This document shows positions 51,585 to 61,375 of a stretch of DNA of 64,000 nt, one piece after another; within the stretch, counting starts at the first letter, position 1, and every line of letters starts with the position of its first letter. This DNA is from Nitratiruptor sp. YY09-18 (GTDB lineage: Bacteria; Campylobacterota; Campylobacteria; Campylobacterales; Nitratiruptoraceae). The translations under genes and the position numbers were made by a program. The DNA is taken from NCBI RefSeq assembly GCF_016593235.1, contig NZ_AP023065.1:992001-1056000 (forward strand), in the 5' to 3' direction. The notes under the pieces are model-generated. The model saw only the letters and a program-made list of their open reading frames with translations, was not told the origin of the DNA and searched no databases.

Positions 51585-53349
51585 CTATATCCAAAATCCC
51601 TCTTTCTCTTAAACTCTTAATAACCTCTTTGTCACACACAACATCAGGAGGCCATTCTCTGTCAAACGTATCGATCTTAGGATCTTTATTTGTCCCATCA
51701 ACCATGATAAACGGTTCCAAAACCACATCTCTTTGTGCGTCGATATTATTCACAACTCGCCACACAAGCATATAAGGGTTATCAAGATCATCACAATCAT
51801 TTACAACAATCAATACTTTACAATGCTTTTGCAAAGCACCAAATTTTTCAAAAAGAGTTTGAAGACTTTTTTCTTTTTTATACGCCGCAACGACAAGAGG
51901 ATTTTTGGTATTTGTCATATACTGTTTTACATCCAAGAAGTTGCCATCAATGCTTTGCAATTTCTCAAGAAGTTCTTCATCGCTTAAAAGCTCTTCCACT
52001 CCCTCTTTTACCTCTTCACCAGTTGCATCAATCCCAAGTTTTCCACCCTCAAACTGTCTTGGGCTGGAGTGATCAAGATGATCCACTACCCCTTCACTGA
52101 TTAAAATATTTTTTGGTGAAAGACGATTGCAGATATGGTGGGTAACTGCTTCATAGTCTGTCAAATCTGGAGCATCTTTATCCATAAAAATTGCGTGTTT
52201 TACAAAACTCATCTGCCCCACTCCCCAAAAAGCGTGCATAAACTGCTTCGCATGGGCTGGATAACGTACATCCATTTTTGCTAAGATGAGATTGTGAAAT
52301 ACCCCATTTTCTGGCATATGATAATCTATTAAGTCGCTAGCAGTGGTTTTGAGAAGCGGTAGAAAAATCCGCTCTGTTCCCCATCCCATATATTTATCTT
52401 CCAAAGGCGGTTTTCCAACGACGGTTGCAGTAAAGACTGGATTTTTCTTGGCTGTAATTTTTGTTACTTCCATAACCGGAAATGGTTCAGGCAATGTATA
52501 GTAACCTGTATGGTCTCCAAAGGGGCCTTCAATCTCAAAATTATTTGGATCTACATATCCTTCAATTACGAAATCTACATCTTTTGGAATCCATATATCA
52601 TTTGTTAAAGATTTTATAAGCTCAGGATTTTGATTGCGAATGAAACCATAAAGTAATAGTTCAAAAACCTTTGGAGGCATCGGTGCTTGTCCACACCATA
52701 TATAGAGAGGATCTCCACCAATTGCTATAGTCACTGGCATCTTCTTACCAGCCTTTTTATACTCATGGAAAAAATGTGCACCATCTTTATGAATTTGCCA
52801 ATGCATTCCAAGGCGCATGTCATCATAGACTTGCAGTCGATACATCCCTACATTTTGCACATTTGAGTGCAAATCTTTGGTATAAACTTGGCCAGTAGTT
52901 ATAAATTTTCCACCATCTTCAGGCCATGTTTTTAAAATCGGTAGTTCATGGAGTGAATCGATTTCAATTTCTTGGCAATCCCCCTTTTGATCAAGCCTTT
53001 TTGGAAAAACATTTTTCATTCTAAAAAGAGTTGAGAGAAGATCCAGTTTTTCTTTCCATGTTGAGGGAGGTTTAAGGTGTAAAAGCTCTTCTATCTCTTT
53101 GGCAATTTTATCAGGGTGCTTTCCAAGAATTTTTGTAGTAAGCTCAAAATTAGCAAAAATATTCATCAATACCGGAAAATCATATTTTTTGTCCAGTTTT
53201 CGATCTACAGGATTTGTAAAAAGAATCGGTCTTGAATCTTCTTTTTTCACTTCTATATAGGCGATATGAGGAATTTCGAGATTGACATCGAGTTCATCTT
53301 CAATAATTTTGAGATTGCTATGCTGCTTGAGAAAATCGATTACATCCAT
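51550..53349 (-). CDS. ubiD: UbiD-family decarboxylase (menaquinone type)
   Basis: Prenylated-FMN-dependent decarboxylase; in this phylum it probably acts in futalosine-pathway menaquinone synthesis. I start at ATG 53349 (MDVIDFLKQHSNLKII), eight bases after AAAAGG; an ATG 33 nt upstream is less family-like. The 599-residue protein has the catalytic-region VIEGYVDPNNFEIEGPFGDHTGYYT near 270-295 (given by position), KPPLEDKYMGWGTERIFLPLLK near 325-346, and a C-terminal helix domain. It is first in a run of seven overlapping genes. Its partner flavin prenyltransferase is not in the window. Confidence 0.93.
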   Translation of the reverse strand: MDVIDFLKQHSNLKIIEDELDVNLEIPHIAYIEVKKEDSRPILFTNPVDRKLDKKYDFPVLMNIFANFELTTKILGKHPDKIAKEIEELLHLKPPSTWKEKLDLLSTLFRMKNVFPKRLDQKGDCQEIEIDSLHELPILKTWPEDGGKFITTGQVYTKDLHSNVQNVGMYRLQVYDDMRLGMHWQIHKDGAHFFHEYKKAGKKMPVTIAIGGDPLYIWCGQAPMPPKVFELLLYGFIRNQNPELIKSLTNDIWIPKDVDFVIEGYVDPNNFEIEGPFGDHTGYYTLPEPFPVMEVTKITAKKNPVFTATVVGKPPLEDKYMGWGTERIFLPLLKTTASDLIDYHMPENGVFHNLILAKMDVRYPAHAKQFMHAFWGVGQMSFVKHAIFMDKDAPDLTDYEAVTHHICNRLSPKNILISEGVVDHLDHSSPRQFEGGKLGIDATGEEVKEGVEELLSDEELLEKLQSIDGNFLDVKQYMTNTKNPLVVAAYKKEKSLQTLFEKFGALQKHCKVLIVVNDCDDLDNPYMLVWRVVNNIDAQRDVVLEPFIMVDGTNKDPKIDTFDREWPPDVVCDKEVIKSLRERGILDIDEAFIKKYGIV

Positions 53350-53383
53350 AAAAGCGGCCTTTTTTGCAAAAAATTTTAACATA

Positions 53384-53457
53384 ATTTAAATAGGATATAT
53401 TTTGTCTTATTTTAAATAGGCTAAATAAGACTTTTTTTATCTTATTTGTGATACATT
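53384..53457. promoter_or_regulatory. suf promoter region with palindrome and direct repeats
   Basis: GTCTTATTT (53404-53412) and AAATAAGAC (53423-53431) form a perfect 9+9 inverted repeat with a 10-nt centre. TTTAAATAGG occurs at 53385-53394 and again at 53411-53420, and CTTATTT at 53406-53412 and 53441-53447. An extended -10 TGATACATT (53449-53457) follows, 31 nt before sufB. Together they look like an operator for an iron-sulfur or stress regulator of the suf operon; no such regulator gene is in the window. Confidence 0.5.
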
Positions 53458-53488
53458 AGCAATAAGTAAAAGCCAAAAGGACGCAACC

Positions 53489-54922
53489 ATGGGAATGGAA
53501 AAAGTAGATAAAATTATCAACTCCGATTATGATATCGGATTTGAGGTGGATGTAGAAGAGGAGAAAGCTCCTCCGGGGCTCAATGAAGATACAATACGCT
53601 TCATCTCGGCAAAGAAGAATGAGCCTGAGTGGATGCTCGAACTTCGCCTCAAGGCATTCCATGCATGGCAAAAAATGGAAGAGCCTCGCTGGGCAAAAGT
53701 AACATATCCACCGATTGACTATCAGGCTATTAGCTACTGGGCTGCACCCAAAAAAGCCCTTGAGAGTCTGGATGAAGTAGATCCAGAGATTCTTAAAGCA
53801 TATGAAAAACTTGGTATTCCACTCGAAGAGCAAAAAGCCCTTGCAGGTGTTGCAGTTGATGCAGTTTTTGATTCAGTCTCGGTCAAAACTACATTCGTAG
53901 AGGAGCTCAATAAGCTTGGTATTATCTTTTGCTCAATATCAGAAGCGATTCGCGACTATCCAGATTTGGTCAAAAAATATATGTTTAGCGTTGTTCCTAT
54001 GACAGACAACTTCTTTGCAGCACTCAACTCTGCTGTATTTAGTGATGGAACTTTTGTCTATATCCCTAAAGGCGTCAAGTGTCCTATGGAGCTTAGCACA
54101 TATTTTCGTATCAACGCACAAAATACAGGGCAGTTTGAGAGAACACTCATCATTGCTGATGAGGGAAGTTATGTAAGTTACAATGAGGGGTGCTCTGCAC
54201 CAAGTCGTGATGAAAACCAGCTCCACGCTGCAGTAGTTGAACTAATAGCCCATAAAGATGCCCATATCAATTACTCCACTATCCAAAACTGGTATCCAGG
54301 GGACGCTGAAGGAAAAGGTGGCATCTACAATTTCGTTACTAAAAGAGGTCTATGTGAAGGCGAAAACTCCAAAATTACATGGACACAGGTAGAAACCGGC
54401 TCAGTCATAACGTGGAAATATCCCAGTTGTATCCTCAAAGGAGACAACTCAGTAGGAGAGTTTTATTCGGTTGCTATTACACGCCTTGCGCAGCAAGCAG
54501 ATACCGGAACAAAAATGATCCACCTTGGTAAAAATACAAAGAGTGTCATTATCTCAAAAGGTATCAGCGCACAAAAGGGACAAAATAGCTATAGAGGGCT
54601 TGTAAAAGTTGCTGAAAAGGCAAAAGGAGCCAAAAACTATAGTGAGTGTGACTCACTCCTCATCGGAGATAACTGTGGAGCACACACATTCCCATACCTT
54701 GAGAGCAAGTGCGAATCAGCTCAAATAGAGCATGAAGCAACAACAAGTAAAATTAGCGAAGAGCAACTTTTTTATCTTCGCCAAAGAGGGATTAGTGAAG
54801 AAGATGCTGTCAGTATGATAGTTCATGGATTTTGTAAAGATGTACTCAGCAAACTTCCTATGGAGTTTGCAGTAGAAGCAAAAGCATTATTAGATTTAAC
54901 ATTGGAAGGAAGTGTAGGATGA
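53489..54922 (+). CDS. sufB: Fe-S cluster scaffold protein SufB
   Basis: Core scaffold of the SUF iron-sulfur assembly machine. The 477-residue protein carries the family's beta-helix core with [23 protein letters not shown] near 193-215, a Cys in [20 protein letters not shown] near 232-251, [24 protein letters not shown] near 395-418 and [15 protein letters not shown] near 434-448. The invariant Cys and His of the C-terminal half needed for cluster building are present. AAAGGA precedes the ATG. Overlaps sufC by 4 nt. The operon lacks sufS and sufE. Confidence 0.96.
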   Translation: MGMEKVDKIINSDYDIGFEVDVEEEKAPPGLNEDTIRFISAKKNEPEWMLELRLKAFHAWQKMEEPRWAKVTYPPIDYQAISYWAAPKKALESLDEVDPEILKAYEKLGIPLEEQKALAGVAVDAVFDSVSVKTTFVEELNKLGIIFCSISEAIRDYPDLVKKYMFSVVPMTDNFFAALNSAVFSDGTFVYIPKGVKCPMELSTYFRINAQNTGQFERTLIIADEGSYVSYNEGCSAPSRDENQLHAAVVELIAHKDAHINYSTIQNWYPGDAEGKGGIYNFVTKRGLCEGENSKITWTQVETGSVITWKYPSCILKGDNSVGEFYSVAITRLAQQADTGTKMIHLGKNTKSVIISKGISAQKGQNSYRGLVKVAEKAKGAKNYSECDSLLIGDNCGAHTFPYLESKCESAQIEHEATTSKISEEQLFYLRQRGISEEDAVSMIVHGFCKDVLSKLPMEFAVEAKALLDLTLEGSVG

Positions 54923-55671
54923 GTAAAATGATGGAAATAAAAAATCTCCATGCAAAAATTGGTGAAAAAGAGATTCTCAAAGGTATTAATCTCGATCTTT
55001 TTAAAGGAAAAGTTCATGCAATTATGGGACCGAACGGTGCAGGTAAATCAACGCTCTCAAAGACTATAGTAGGTCACCCAGATGTTGAAGTTACAAAGGG
55101 TGAAATTATCTATAAAGGTAAAAATATAGTAGATATGGAGCCTGAAGAGAGAGCATTGGAAGGGATCTTCATGAGTTTTCAGCATCCTGTAGAGATTCCA
55201 GGTGTAAACAATGCATACTTTTTGCGTACAGCTCTCAATGCAAAGAGAAAGCACCTTGGGCTCAAACCTCTCAATGCGGCTGAGTTTTTAAAACTTTTAA
55301 AAGCAAAAATCAAAGAGCTCGGTATGCGAGAAGAGATGATCCACAGAAGTCTCAATGAGGGTTTTAGTGGCGGTGAGAAGAAGCTCAACGAGATATTGCA
55401 GATGGAGATTTTAGAGCCGGAGTTTGTTATCCTTGATGAGATCGACTCTGGTCTTGATATAGATGCACTTAAAAAAGTGAGTGAAGCGATCAATAAGATG
55501 CGCTCACCTGATCGTACATTTATGATCATTACGCATTATCGTAAAATTCTAGACTATATAGAGCCAGATTTTGTTCATGTTCTTAAAAATGGAAAAGTCC
55601 TTAAAACTGGTGGTATCGAAATCGTCGACGCTCTTGAAAAAGAGGGATACAAAATATTTGGGGAAGAGTGA
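54919..55671 (+). CDS. sufC: SUF ATPase SufC
   Basis: ABC-type ATPase of 250 residues that drives the SufBCD scaffold. Walker A is [13 protein letters not shown] near 36-48, signature [14 protein letters not shown] near 146-159 and Walker [16 protein letters not shown] near 166-180; the D-S-G-L-D form is typical of Suf[20 protein letters not shown] near 196-214 is also conserved. Overlaps sufB and sufD. Confidence 0.97.
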   Translation: MSKMMEIKNLHAKIGEKEILKGINLDLFKGKVHAIMGPNGAGKSTLSKTIVGHPDVEVTKGEIIYKGKNIVDMEPEERALEGIFMSFQHPVEIPGVNNAYFLRTALNAKRKHLGLKPLNAAEFLKLLKAKIKELGMREEMIHRSLNEGFSGGEKKLNEILQMEILEPEFVILDEIDSGLDIDALKKVSEAINKMRSPDRTFMIITHYRKILDYIEPDFVHVLKNGKVLKTGGIEIVDALEKEGYKIFGEE

Positions 55672-56810
55672 TGAAAGTATTAGATATCAATCTCGAACAG
55701 TTTAGCGAGAAAAAAGCACTCATTCAAAAACTTAAATCCATGGGGCTTCCTACACCAAAGACTGAGCACTACCGCTACTTCGGTATTCGCCCTCTATTAG
55801 AAAAAGATTACACACGCTACACACCAAAACCTTTACGTGCTGAAGAAGGTGATGTAGTGGAAATCGTCGATGGAGTTTTGACAAAAGCTCCTAAAGATAT
55901 CTATGTACATATACAAAAAAATATCAAAGTAGATGACAGTCACTACGATCAGGTCTACTACATCTCACACCTTTTGAGTGAACATGTAATTAACATTGAG
56001 ATCGAGAGTGACACAGATCTCAAAATCGTACAAAAATTTACTAAAGATGGCTGTTTTGTACCATATCGCGTCAAACTCACAATCGCACCAAATACACAAG
56101 TCAATATCGAAGAGGAGATCGTAGCAATTGCACAAGATGCCCTCTACTTCTACGGTTATGATATTGAGATAGCACAGGATGCAAGAGTCAAGTTAGTGCA
56201 AAAGCGTAATACTAACATTGAGAACTTTAGCACTATTGGCTCACACAGTATTATCTGCCAAAGAAATGCTGCGTTCGATCTTTTTACATTTGATTTTGGT
56301 AATGCGAAGACGCTCCATAACTACCATGTAGTTCTTGAAGAGCATGCATCAACTGATCAAAACCATGTGATATTTGCTCGCCAACAGGCAAAACTTGGCA
56401 ATACTTTCCACATAGAAAATCGTGGGAAAGAGAGCAAGACGACACAGCTATCACGCAACATTCTCAAAGACCATGCAAGAGGAATTTTTGATGGTCTTTT
56501 GATAGTTAAAAATCCGGCAAAGTATAGCTCTATCTATCAAGATTCAAAAACTATTTTGCTCAATGATGGCGCTTATATGGTGAGCAAACCGCAAATGGAG
56601 ATCTATACAGAATATATTCTCGAAGCAACTCATGGATCTACCACAGGGCATCTCGATGAAGAGGCTCTGTTTTACCTGCGACAACGTGGTATAGAAAAAT
56701 CTCTTGCCAAAGAGATGCTCGTGCTTAGTTTCCTCAATGAAGTATTTGAGAAATTGGGCAGCGAGGAGATAAAAGAGGAGTTTGTCAAACTCTATGAGGA
56801 GGCTCAATGA
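55671..56810 (+). CDS. sufD: SUF scaffold subunit SufD
   Basis: Partner of SufB in the SufBC2D complex, needed for iron entry. The 379-residue protein is begun at ATG 55671, in a TGATG overlap with sufC; an in-frame GTG three bases earlier is less likely. Features are the beta-helix core and DHARGIFDGLLIVKNPAKYSS near 272-292, [24 protein letters not shown] near 325-348. His in ATHGS matches the conserved His of SufD. Divergent from SufB at the N-terminus. Confidence 0.95.
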   Translation: MKVLDINLEQFSEKKALIQKLKSMGLPTPKTEHYRYFGIRPLLEKDYTRYTPKPLRAEEGDVVEIVDGVLTKAPKDIYVHIQKNIKVDDSHYDQVYYISHLLSEHVINIEIESDTDLKIVQKFTKDGCFVPYRVKLTIAPNTQVNIEEEIVAIAQDALYFYGYDIEIAQDARVKLVQKRNTNIENFSTIGSHSIICQRNAAFDLFTFDFGNAKTLHNYHVVLEEHASTDQNHVIFARQQAKLGNTFHIENRGKESKTTQLSRNILKDHARGIFDGLLIVKNPAKYSSIYQDSKTILLNDGAYMVSKPQMEIYTEYILEATHGSTTGHLDEEALFYLRQRGIEKSLAKEMLVLSFLNEVFEKLGSEEIKEEFVKLYEEAQ

Positions 56811-57229
56811 GCGATAAAAAAGAGCTCTACAACATTCCGCTTGAAGAACGAGATATCGAAGTAGACAATGATGGAATCAAAGATATCGAAGATCATAACA
56901 AAAAATATGGTACTCCTGAAGAGATTAAACAAGAGATCATCAAATATCTCAAAACGATCTACGACCCTGAGATACCTGTGAATATCTATGATCTTGGGCT
57001 CATTTATGATCTCAAGCTCATACGCCGTGAGGATGGGTATAAAGCCATTATCACAATGACCCTTACAAGCGTAGTCTGTCCTGTTGGAGAAAGCATTGTC
57101 GATATGGTCAAAAATATTGCCAACAAAATCGATGGTCTAGCAGAGGTTGAAGTGGATCTTGTTTTTGATCCACCATGGGATAAGAGCAAAATGAGCGATG
57201 AAGCAAAACTTGTTCTTGGCATGATGTAG
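56807..57229 (+). CDS. DUF59/MIP18-family Fe-S assembly factor (SufT-like)
   Basis: A 140-residue protein with a MIP18/DUF59 domain: KTIYDPEIPVNIYDLGLIYD near 49-68 and MTLTSVVCPVGESIVDMV near 84-101, including the reactive Cys of the family. An N-terminal acidic extension of about 45 residues (ERDIEVDNDGIKDIEDHNK) is present. Such proteins help mature Fe-S clusters and are often the last gene of suf operons. Overlaps sufD by 4 nt. I do not give the symbol sufT because orthology is only likely. Confidence 0.9.
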   Translation: MSDKKELYNIPLEERDIEVDNDGIKDIEDHNKKYGTPEEIKQEIIKYLKTIYDPEIPVNIYDLGLIYDLKLIRREDGYKAIITMTLTSVVCPVGESIVDMVKNIANKIDGLAEVEVDLVFDPPWDKSKMSDEAKLVLGMM

Positions 57230-57251
57230 CTTCATGCTACTCTTGCCAGAG

Positions 57252-57491
57252 TTATCTATTGCACTCCACTTCTATAGTATAGCCCTTATCTGTTTTTGTC
57301 TGGTGCTTGATTTTATATCCTCTAAAACCGCAGTGATATGAAGCCTTTTCGGTACACATATCAAAATTTTTCCCACAAGTAATCGTTTTGTATGTAGGCT
57401 TTGTAGGGAAAATATTTGGATTGAGGCGCCCCAAACAACCACTCAAGAGAAAAACCGCACCAATGAAGAGTATCCACTTTACCATATTCAA
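57252..57491 (-). CDS. Small Cys-containing lipoprotein
   Basis: A 79-residue lipoprotein: signal with lipobox LLSGC (Cys19), followed by a short mature part with four more Cys (ITCGKNFDMC, YHCGFRG, EVECNR). Those Cys could form two disulfides. The pattern is not one I can assign. It overlaps the hemC stop by 4 nt, so it belongs to the hemC operon end, next to a Dsb-like gene. Convergent with the suf operon across a 22-nt gap. Confidence 0.75.
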   Translation of the reverse strand: MNMVKWILFIGAVFLLSGCLGRLNPNIFPTKPTYKTITCGKNFDMCTEKASYHCGFRGYKIKHQTKTDKGYTIEVECNR

Positions 57492-58414
57492 TCCTTAAAT
57501 GCTATGCGCTCAGCTTCTGCTAGAAGCTCTCTTGCTCCATTTTCAATCATACTTTGGGCAAGTTCTTGGCCTAACTCCTGGTAGTTCTCCACACTGCCAA
57601 AGACTTTGTCTTTGAGGAGCTCTTTGCCGTTTGGAAGACCCACTACTGCACGAGCAACGATATCACCATTTTCCAAAACCTTCGCATTGACTCCTATTGG
57701 AACCTGACACCCACCCTCAAGTACCTCAATAAAATCTCTCTCCACAATGGTCTCTATCTGGCTCCTCTCATCATTGAGCTTCTTTACAATATCCAAAACT
57801 TCTGGCACACACTCTATTCCCAAAGCCGCCTGACCCATTGCCGGTATCATGAGATTATCATCAATCTTTTGAACATATTGGACACTCTTCAAAAGTCCTA
57901 AACGCTTAAGACCTGCATAGGCTAGAATAATAGCATCAAACTCACCATTTTTAAGTTTATTAATTCTTGTATCTACATTACCGCGTAAATCCTTGATCTG
58001 CAAATCTGGGCGGTAATGCAGTAGCTGCATCCGTCTTCTAAGACTTGTCGTACCAACGACTGCATTTGGAGGAAGATCTTCAATGCTTTCATATTTTTCA
58101 CTCAAAAAAGCATCATTGACAACTTCTCTTTTTGTAATCGCTCCAAGCACAAGACCTTCAGGTAGCTCTGTTGGCACATCTTTGAGACTGTGTACTGCAA
58201 TGTGTGCATCGCCTCGTAGCATGGCTTCTTCGAGCTCTTTTGTAAAAAGTCCCTTACCTCCAATGAGTGCTAGAGGCGTATCGAGGATCTTGTCCCCTTT
58301 TGTTTTAAAAATTTGTAGCTCAACCTCATGCCCCATCTGCTCTAAAAGACTTTTGATATGGTTCGACTGCCAAAGGGCAAGCTTACTTCCTCGTGTAGCA
58401 ATAATTAGTCGCAT
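57488..58414 (-). CDS. hemC: Porphobilinogen deaminase
   Basis: Builds hydroxymethylbilane from four porphobilinogens in heme synthesis. The 308-residue protein shows IIATRGSKLALWQSNHIK near 3-20, AIGSAHVHSLKDVP-type segment (AVHSLKDVPTE near 76-86), GTTSLRRRMQLLHYRPDL near 124-141, and the cofactor-binding Cys in LEGGCQVPIG near 238-247. It begins one base after the Dsb-like gene ends. It shares the strand with hemA (61376), an earlier step. Confidence 0.97.
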   Translation of the reverse strand: MRLIIATRGSKLALWQSNHIKSLLEQMGHEVELQIFKTKGDKILDTPLALIGGKGLFTKELEEAMLRGDAHIAVHSLKDVPTELPEGLVLGAITKREVVNDAFLSEKYESIEDLPPNAVVGTTSLRRRMQLLHYRPDLQIKDLRGNVDTRINKLKNGEFDAIILAYAGLKRLGLLKSVQYVQKIDDNLMIPAMGQAALGIECVPEVLDIVKKLNDERSQIETIVERDFIEVLEGGCQVPIGVNAKVLENGDIVARAVVGLPNGKELLKDKVFGSVENYQELGQELAQSMIENGARELLAEAERIAFKD

Positions 58415-59268
58415 TATTTACTCTTTTTTGGGATAAACTTTTTGTATTTTTCACGTCTTGGATCATACTTATTATCTATAAACACTGTAGGAGTGCCCTT
58501 AATCATAAGTTCCCTTGCGATATCGGCATCATGCTGTAGCTCTGTAATCACCTCTGGAGAGTTAATCTGCTGTGGAGTTAGTTTAATTCCAAGCTTTTTA
58601 TCCAACTCTTGGAGTGTCTTTTTCTCATCTTTTTGCGCGTAATCAAACTCAGTTTTATAGATCTTTTCAATCGCCTCTTTGTTTCCGTGTTCTTTGAGAT
58701 AAATAATAGCTTTTGCTAGCGCTACGCTTGCAGGATGAAGTGTTTGGATCGGAAGATGGTAGTAATACAATACAAAAGTGTCAGGATATTTTTTGGTCAG
58801 CTCTATTAATTCAGGTACAACTTCACGACAAAACGGACAGAGAGGATCACTAAAAACTACAATTTTATGTTTTGCATTTTTGTGCCCATAGAGAAGATGT
58901 TTATCATCGTAGAACCTATCTTTAAAATCGAGCACTACCCTTTGTTTGAGACTCGTATTTGTTTTGATATCTACAAGATCTGGAGCCACATATCTCTCAT
59001 TGACAAAGATTATATCCCTATCAGTAATATTTTGCTCTTTGTTGCCCCTTTTGATACCTATATCAAACTGCACAACATACGCAGTCCAGCCTTGTGGCTT
59101 TTCCATCTCCTTTTTATCCAAAACCTTCGCATTATAAACTTTGATTTGTGGATTTGATGAGAGGCCTCTTTTGACAAATTTTTCAACATCTTTATCAGTA
59201 GTTTTTGCAGCACTCAAAGCAAGAGCAGAAACTAAACTAACGCTCAATAATCTCAACATCAATGACAT
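58414..59268 (-). CDS. Periplasmic thiol-disulfide protein (DsbC/DsbG/HP0231-like)
   Basis: A 284-residue exported protein with a signal peptide (about 1-21, ALALSAAK). A short N-terminal dimerisation-like region is followed by a thioredoxin-fold domain with the active site CPFC in VFSDPLCPFCREVVPEL near 146-162, the DsbC-like LPIQTLHPASVALAKAI near 176-192, and the cis-Pro in GTPTVFIDNKYD near 262-273. I start it at ATG 59268 with GGAGGA five bases upstream; a GTG just before is an alternative. Overlaps fxsA by 32 nt. It probably isomerises or oxidises periplasmic Cys pairs. Confidence 0.88.
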   Translation of the reverse strand: MSLMLRLLSVSLVSALALSAAKTTDKDVEKFVKRGLSSNPQIKVYNAKVLDKKEMEKPQGWTAYVVQFDIGIKRGNKEQNITDRDIIFVNERYVAPDLVDIKTNTSLKQRVVLDFKDRFYDDKHLLYGHKNAKHKIVVFSDPLCPFCREVVPELIELTKKYPDTFVLYYYHLPIQTLHPASVALAKAIIYLKEHGNKEAIEKIYKTEFDYAQKDEKKTLQELDKKLGIKLTPQQINSPEVITELQHDADIARELMIKGTPTVFIDNKYDPRREKYKKFIPKKSK

Positions 59269-59626
59269 CACTATCCTCCATATCTCTTTTGGATTTCAAT
59301 TTAAATATTTTCCTTGCAATAAAACGCGAAAAGACACCAAATTGCAACAAGATTCCCAAAATATCAGTAAAAAAGCCAGGAATTATAAGCAAAATGGCTC
59401 CAAGGAGTATGTAGAGATTCATACTCTCAAACTCTTCAACACTTATCTCACCATTTGCAAGAGCCTGCATAGTAGCCATCATCTGGATATGCATATTTTT
59501 GATTATCCAAATTCCATAGATAGCTGTTGCTATGATCTCTACAAAAGTCCAAAAAGGACCTATAAGCGAAGCTATCTTGACTGAAACAAATGTCTCAATA
59601 AAAAGGTAGAGAATAAAATAGATCAA
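59237..59626 (-). CDS. fxsA: FxsA-family membrane protein
   Basis: A 129-residue membrane protein of the FxsA family. IETFVSVKIASLIGPFWTFV near 10-29 and ATAIYGIWIIKN near 33-44 are the first conserved segment, followed by the QALANGEI helix and a TM pair LLGAILLIIPGFFTDILGILL near 73-93 with the family's PGFxTD motif. The tail is charged (KSKRDMEDSDVIDVEII). It was named for suppressing F exclusion of phage T7 in E. coli; its own role is unknown. It overlaps the Dsb-like gene by 32 nt. Confidence 0.92.
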   Translation of the reverse strand: MIYFILYLFIETFVSVKIASLIGPFWTFVEIIATAIYGIWIIKNMHIQMMATMQALANGEISVEEFESMNLYILLGAILLIIPGFFTDILGILLQFGVFSRFIARKIFKLKSKRDMEDSDVIDVEIIER

Positions 59627-59667
59627 AGGCTTCCTTTTGGACTTTTTGTAAGTATAATAAATTTCTC

Positions 59668-61374
59668 TTAATAACCTAAAATCTCTAAGATTTTTTCAAA
59701 TACCTGCTCTTTTTCACTATCTGTTTTTTCGAGTGTTTTGCGATCGATTATTTGTACTTTTCCCTCTTTGAGCCCTTTTCCCACTATTATGCCATATGGG
59801 TATCCAATGAGTTCAAAATCTTTGATCTTAGGCCCGAAACGATCAGCTCTATCATCTAGCACTACTTCTACTCCCTTTTGTGCTAACTTCTCATAGAGCT
59901 CTTCGCCAAATGCCAACTGCTCTTCATCTTTGATATTTGATATGATAATACATACTTCATATGGAGCGATTTCTCTAGGCCAGATACATCCTCGCTCATC
60001 ATGATTTTGTTCAATTGCTGCTGCTACAAGCCTACTGACACCGATACCATATGTCCCCATGACAAACGGCTTTGCTTTGCCATCTTTATCGAGGAATGTT
60101 GCTTGCATTGCTGCACTGTAGCGCGTGCCAAGCTGAAAGATATGACCAACTTCTATACCCTTTTTGAGCTGTATCGCTGCACCACATTCTGGGCACAAAT
60201 CATCCTCTTTTACCTGGACAATATCGGCAAATAGTGCATCATCAAAATGGGAAAGATCAGCATTTATAAGATGGTAATCTTTGCGGTTACCTCCACATAT
60301 GAGCCCTTTTGCACCTTTGAGATCTTCATCTAAAACTATGCGACACTGCTGCTCATATGGAGCAATGAAGCCTGGCACTATTCCAGCGGCCTCGAGTTCT
60401 TCTTCGCTTACATCTGCTAACTCGTTTGCTCCTACTGCATTTTGCGCTTTGACCTCTTGGAGTTCATCGCTGCCACGCAAGAAGAAGAGTACAATCTCTT
60501 CATGCTCATCATAGATAGCTTTCTTTGCAACAGCTTTGACGAAATAGTAGGGATGTACTTTGAAAAACTCGCTGAGCTCATCAATAGTAGTAAGTCCTGG
60601 AGTATAAAATGGTTCAAAATTGCTAAACTCCGGTGCCTCTACTGGAGGTGCGGGCTTTTTGCGTTTGGCAGTTTCTACATTTGCTGCATATTCACAGGAT
60701 GTGCATATTGCAATTGTATCTTCCCCACTCTTAGCTATTACCATAAACTCTTTACTAGCACTCCCTCCAATTGCTCCCACATCAGCATCTACTGCACGAA
60801 ACTCCAATCCCATGCGAGAAAAGATCTTTCTGTAAGTCTGCTCCATAAGAGCATATTCTCTTTTCATATCCTCCTCATCTGCATGGAAAGAGTATCCATC
60901 TTTCATCACAAACTCGCGCCCTCGCAAGAGTCCAAAGCGTGGTCTTGCCTCATCGCGAAACTTGAGGTTTATCTGATAGAGATTGAGTGGAAGCTGCTTA
61001 TAGCTTGTAACGCGATTGCGCACAAGATCAACCATCATCTCTTCATGGGTAGGTCCAAGGATGAAGCAGTTATCTTTGCGATCACGAAAACGTAAAAGCT
61101 CTTTACCATATTTTTGAAATCTCCCACTCTCTTGCCATAGCTCGCATGGAGTTACAAAACCAAGCTGTACCTCCTGACATCCAGCTTTATCAAGCTCCTC
61201 CTTGATAATTGTGCGAATCTTGTCAAGGACTCTCTTGCCATATGGCAAAAAGTTATATATCCCGCTGGCAACTTGAGTGATAAACCCACCTCTTACAAGA
61301 TAGATATGGCTTGGCAAAACTGCATCTTTCGGTGCCTCTTTTACTGTTGGCAAAAAGGCTTTTTGTAGTCGCAC
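59668..61374 (-). CDS. proS: Prolyl-tRNA synthetase
   Basis: Class II synthetase of 568 residues, the bacterial form with an editing insertion. Motif 1 is around [16 protein letters not shown]-like [20 protein letters not shown] near 37-56, motif 2 [30 protein letters not shown] (near 133-162, by position), the editing insert lies at about 220-390, and motif 3 [17 protein letters not shown] near 437-453. The C-terminal anticodon domain follows. Follows hemA after 1 nt. Confidence 0.97.
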   Translation of the reverse strand: MRLQKAFLPTVKEAPKDAVLPSHIYLVRGGFITQVASGIYNFLPYGKRVLDKIRTIIKEELDKAGCQEVQLGFVTPCELWQESGRFQKYGKELLRFRDRKDNCFILGPTHEEMMVDLVRNRVTSYKQLPLNLYQINLKFRDEARPRFGLLRGREFVMKDGYSFHADEEDMKREYALMEQTYRKIFSRMGLEFRAVDADVGAIGGSASKEFMVIAKSGEDTIAICTSCEYAANVETAKRKKPAPPVEAPEFSNFEPFYTPGLTTIDELSEFFKVHPYYFVKAVAKKAIYDEHEEIVLFFLRGSDELQEVKAQNAVGANELADVSEEELEAAGIVPGFIAPYEQQCRIVLDEDLKGAKGLICGGNRKDYHLINADLSHFDDALFADIVQVKEDDLCPECGAAIQLKKGIEVGHIFQLGTRYSAAMQATFLDKDGKAKPFVMGTYGIGVSRLVAAAIEQNHDERGCIWPREIAPYEVCIIISNIKDEEQLAFGEELYEKLAQKGVEVVLDDRADRFGPKIKDFELIGYPYGIIVGKGLKEGKVQIIDRKTLEKTDSEKEQVFEKILEILGY

Positions 61375-61375
61375 A

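Noticed and set aside
57226-57240. GTAGC-N5-GCTAC stem at the end of the suf operon
   Set aside because: Five base pairs and no T run; possible but not supported as a terminator.
59141-59584. Open frame of 147 codons on the plus strand
   Set aside because: Antisense to fxsA and the Dsb-like gene; composition is not protein-like.
60442-61095. Open frame of 217 codons on the plus strand
   Set aside because: Antisense to proS, with no ribosome site or recognisable motif.
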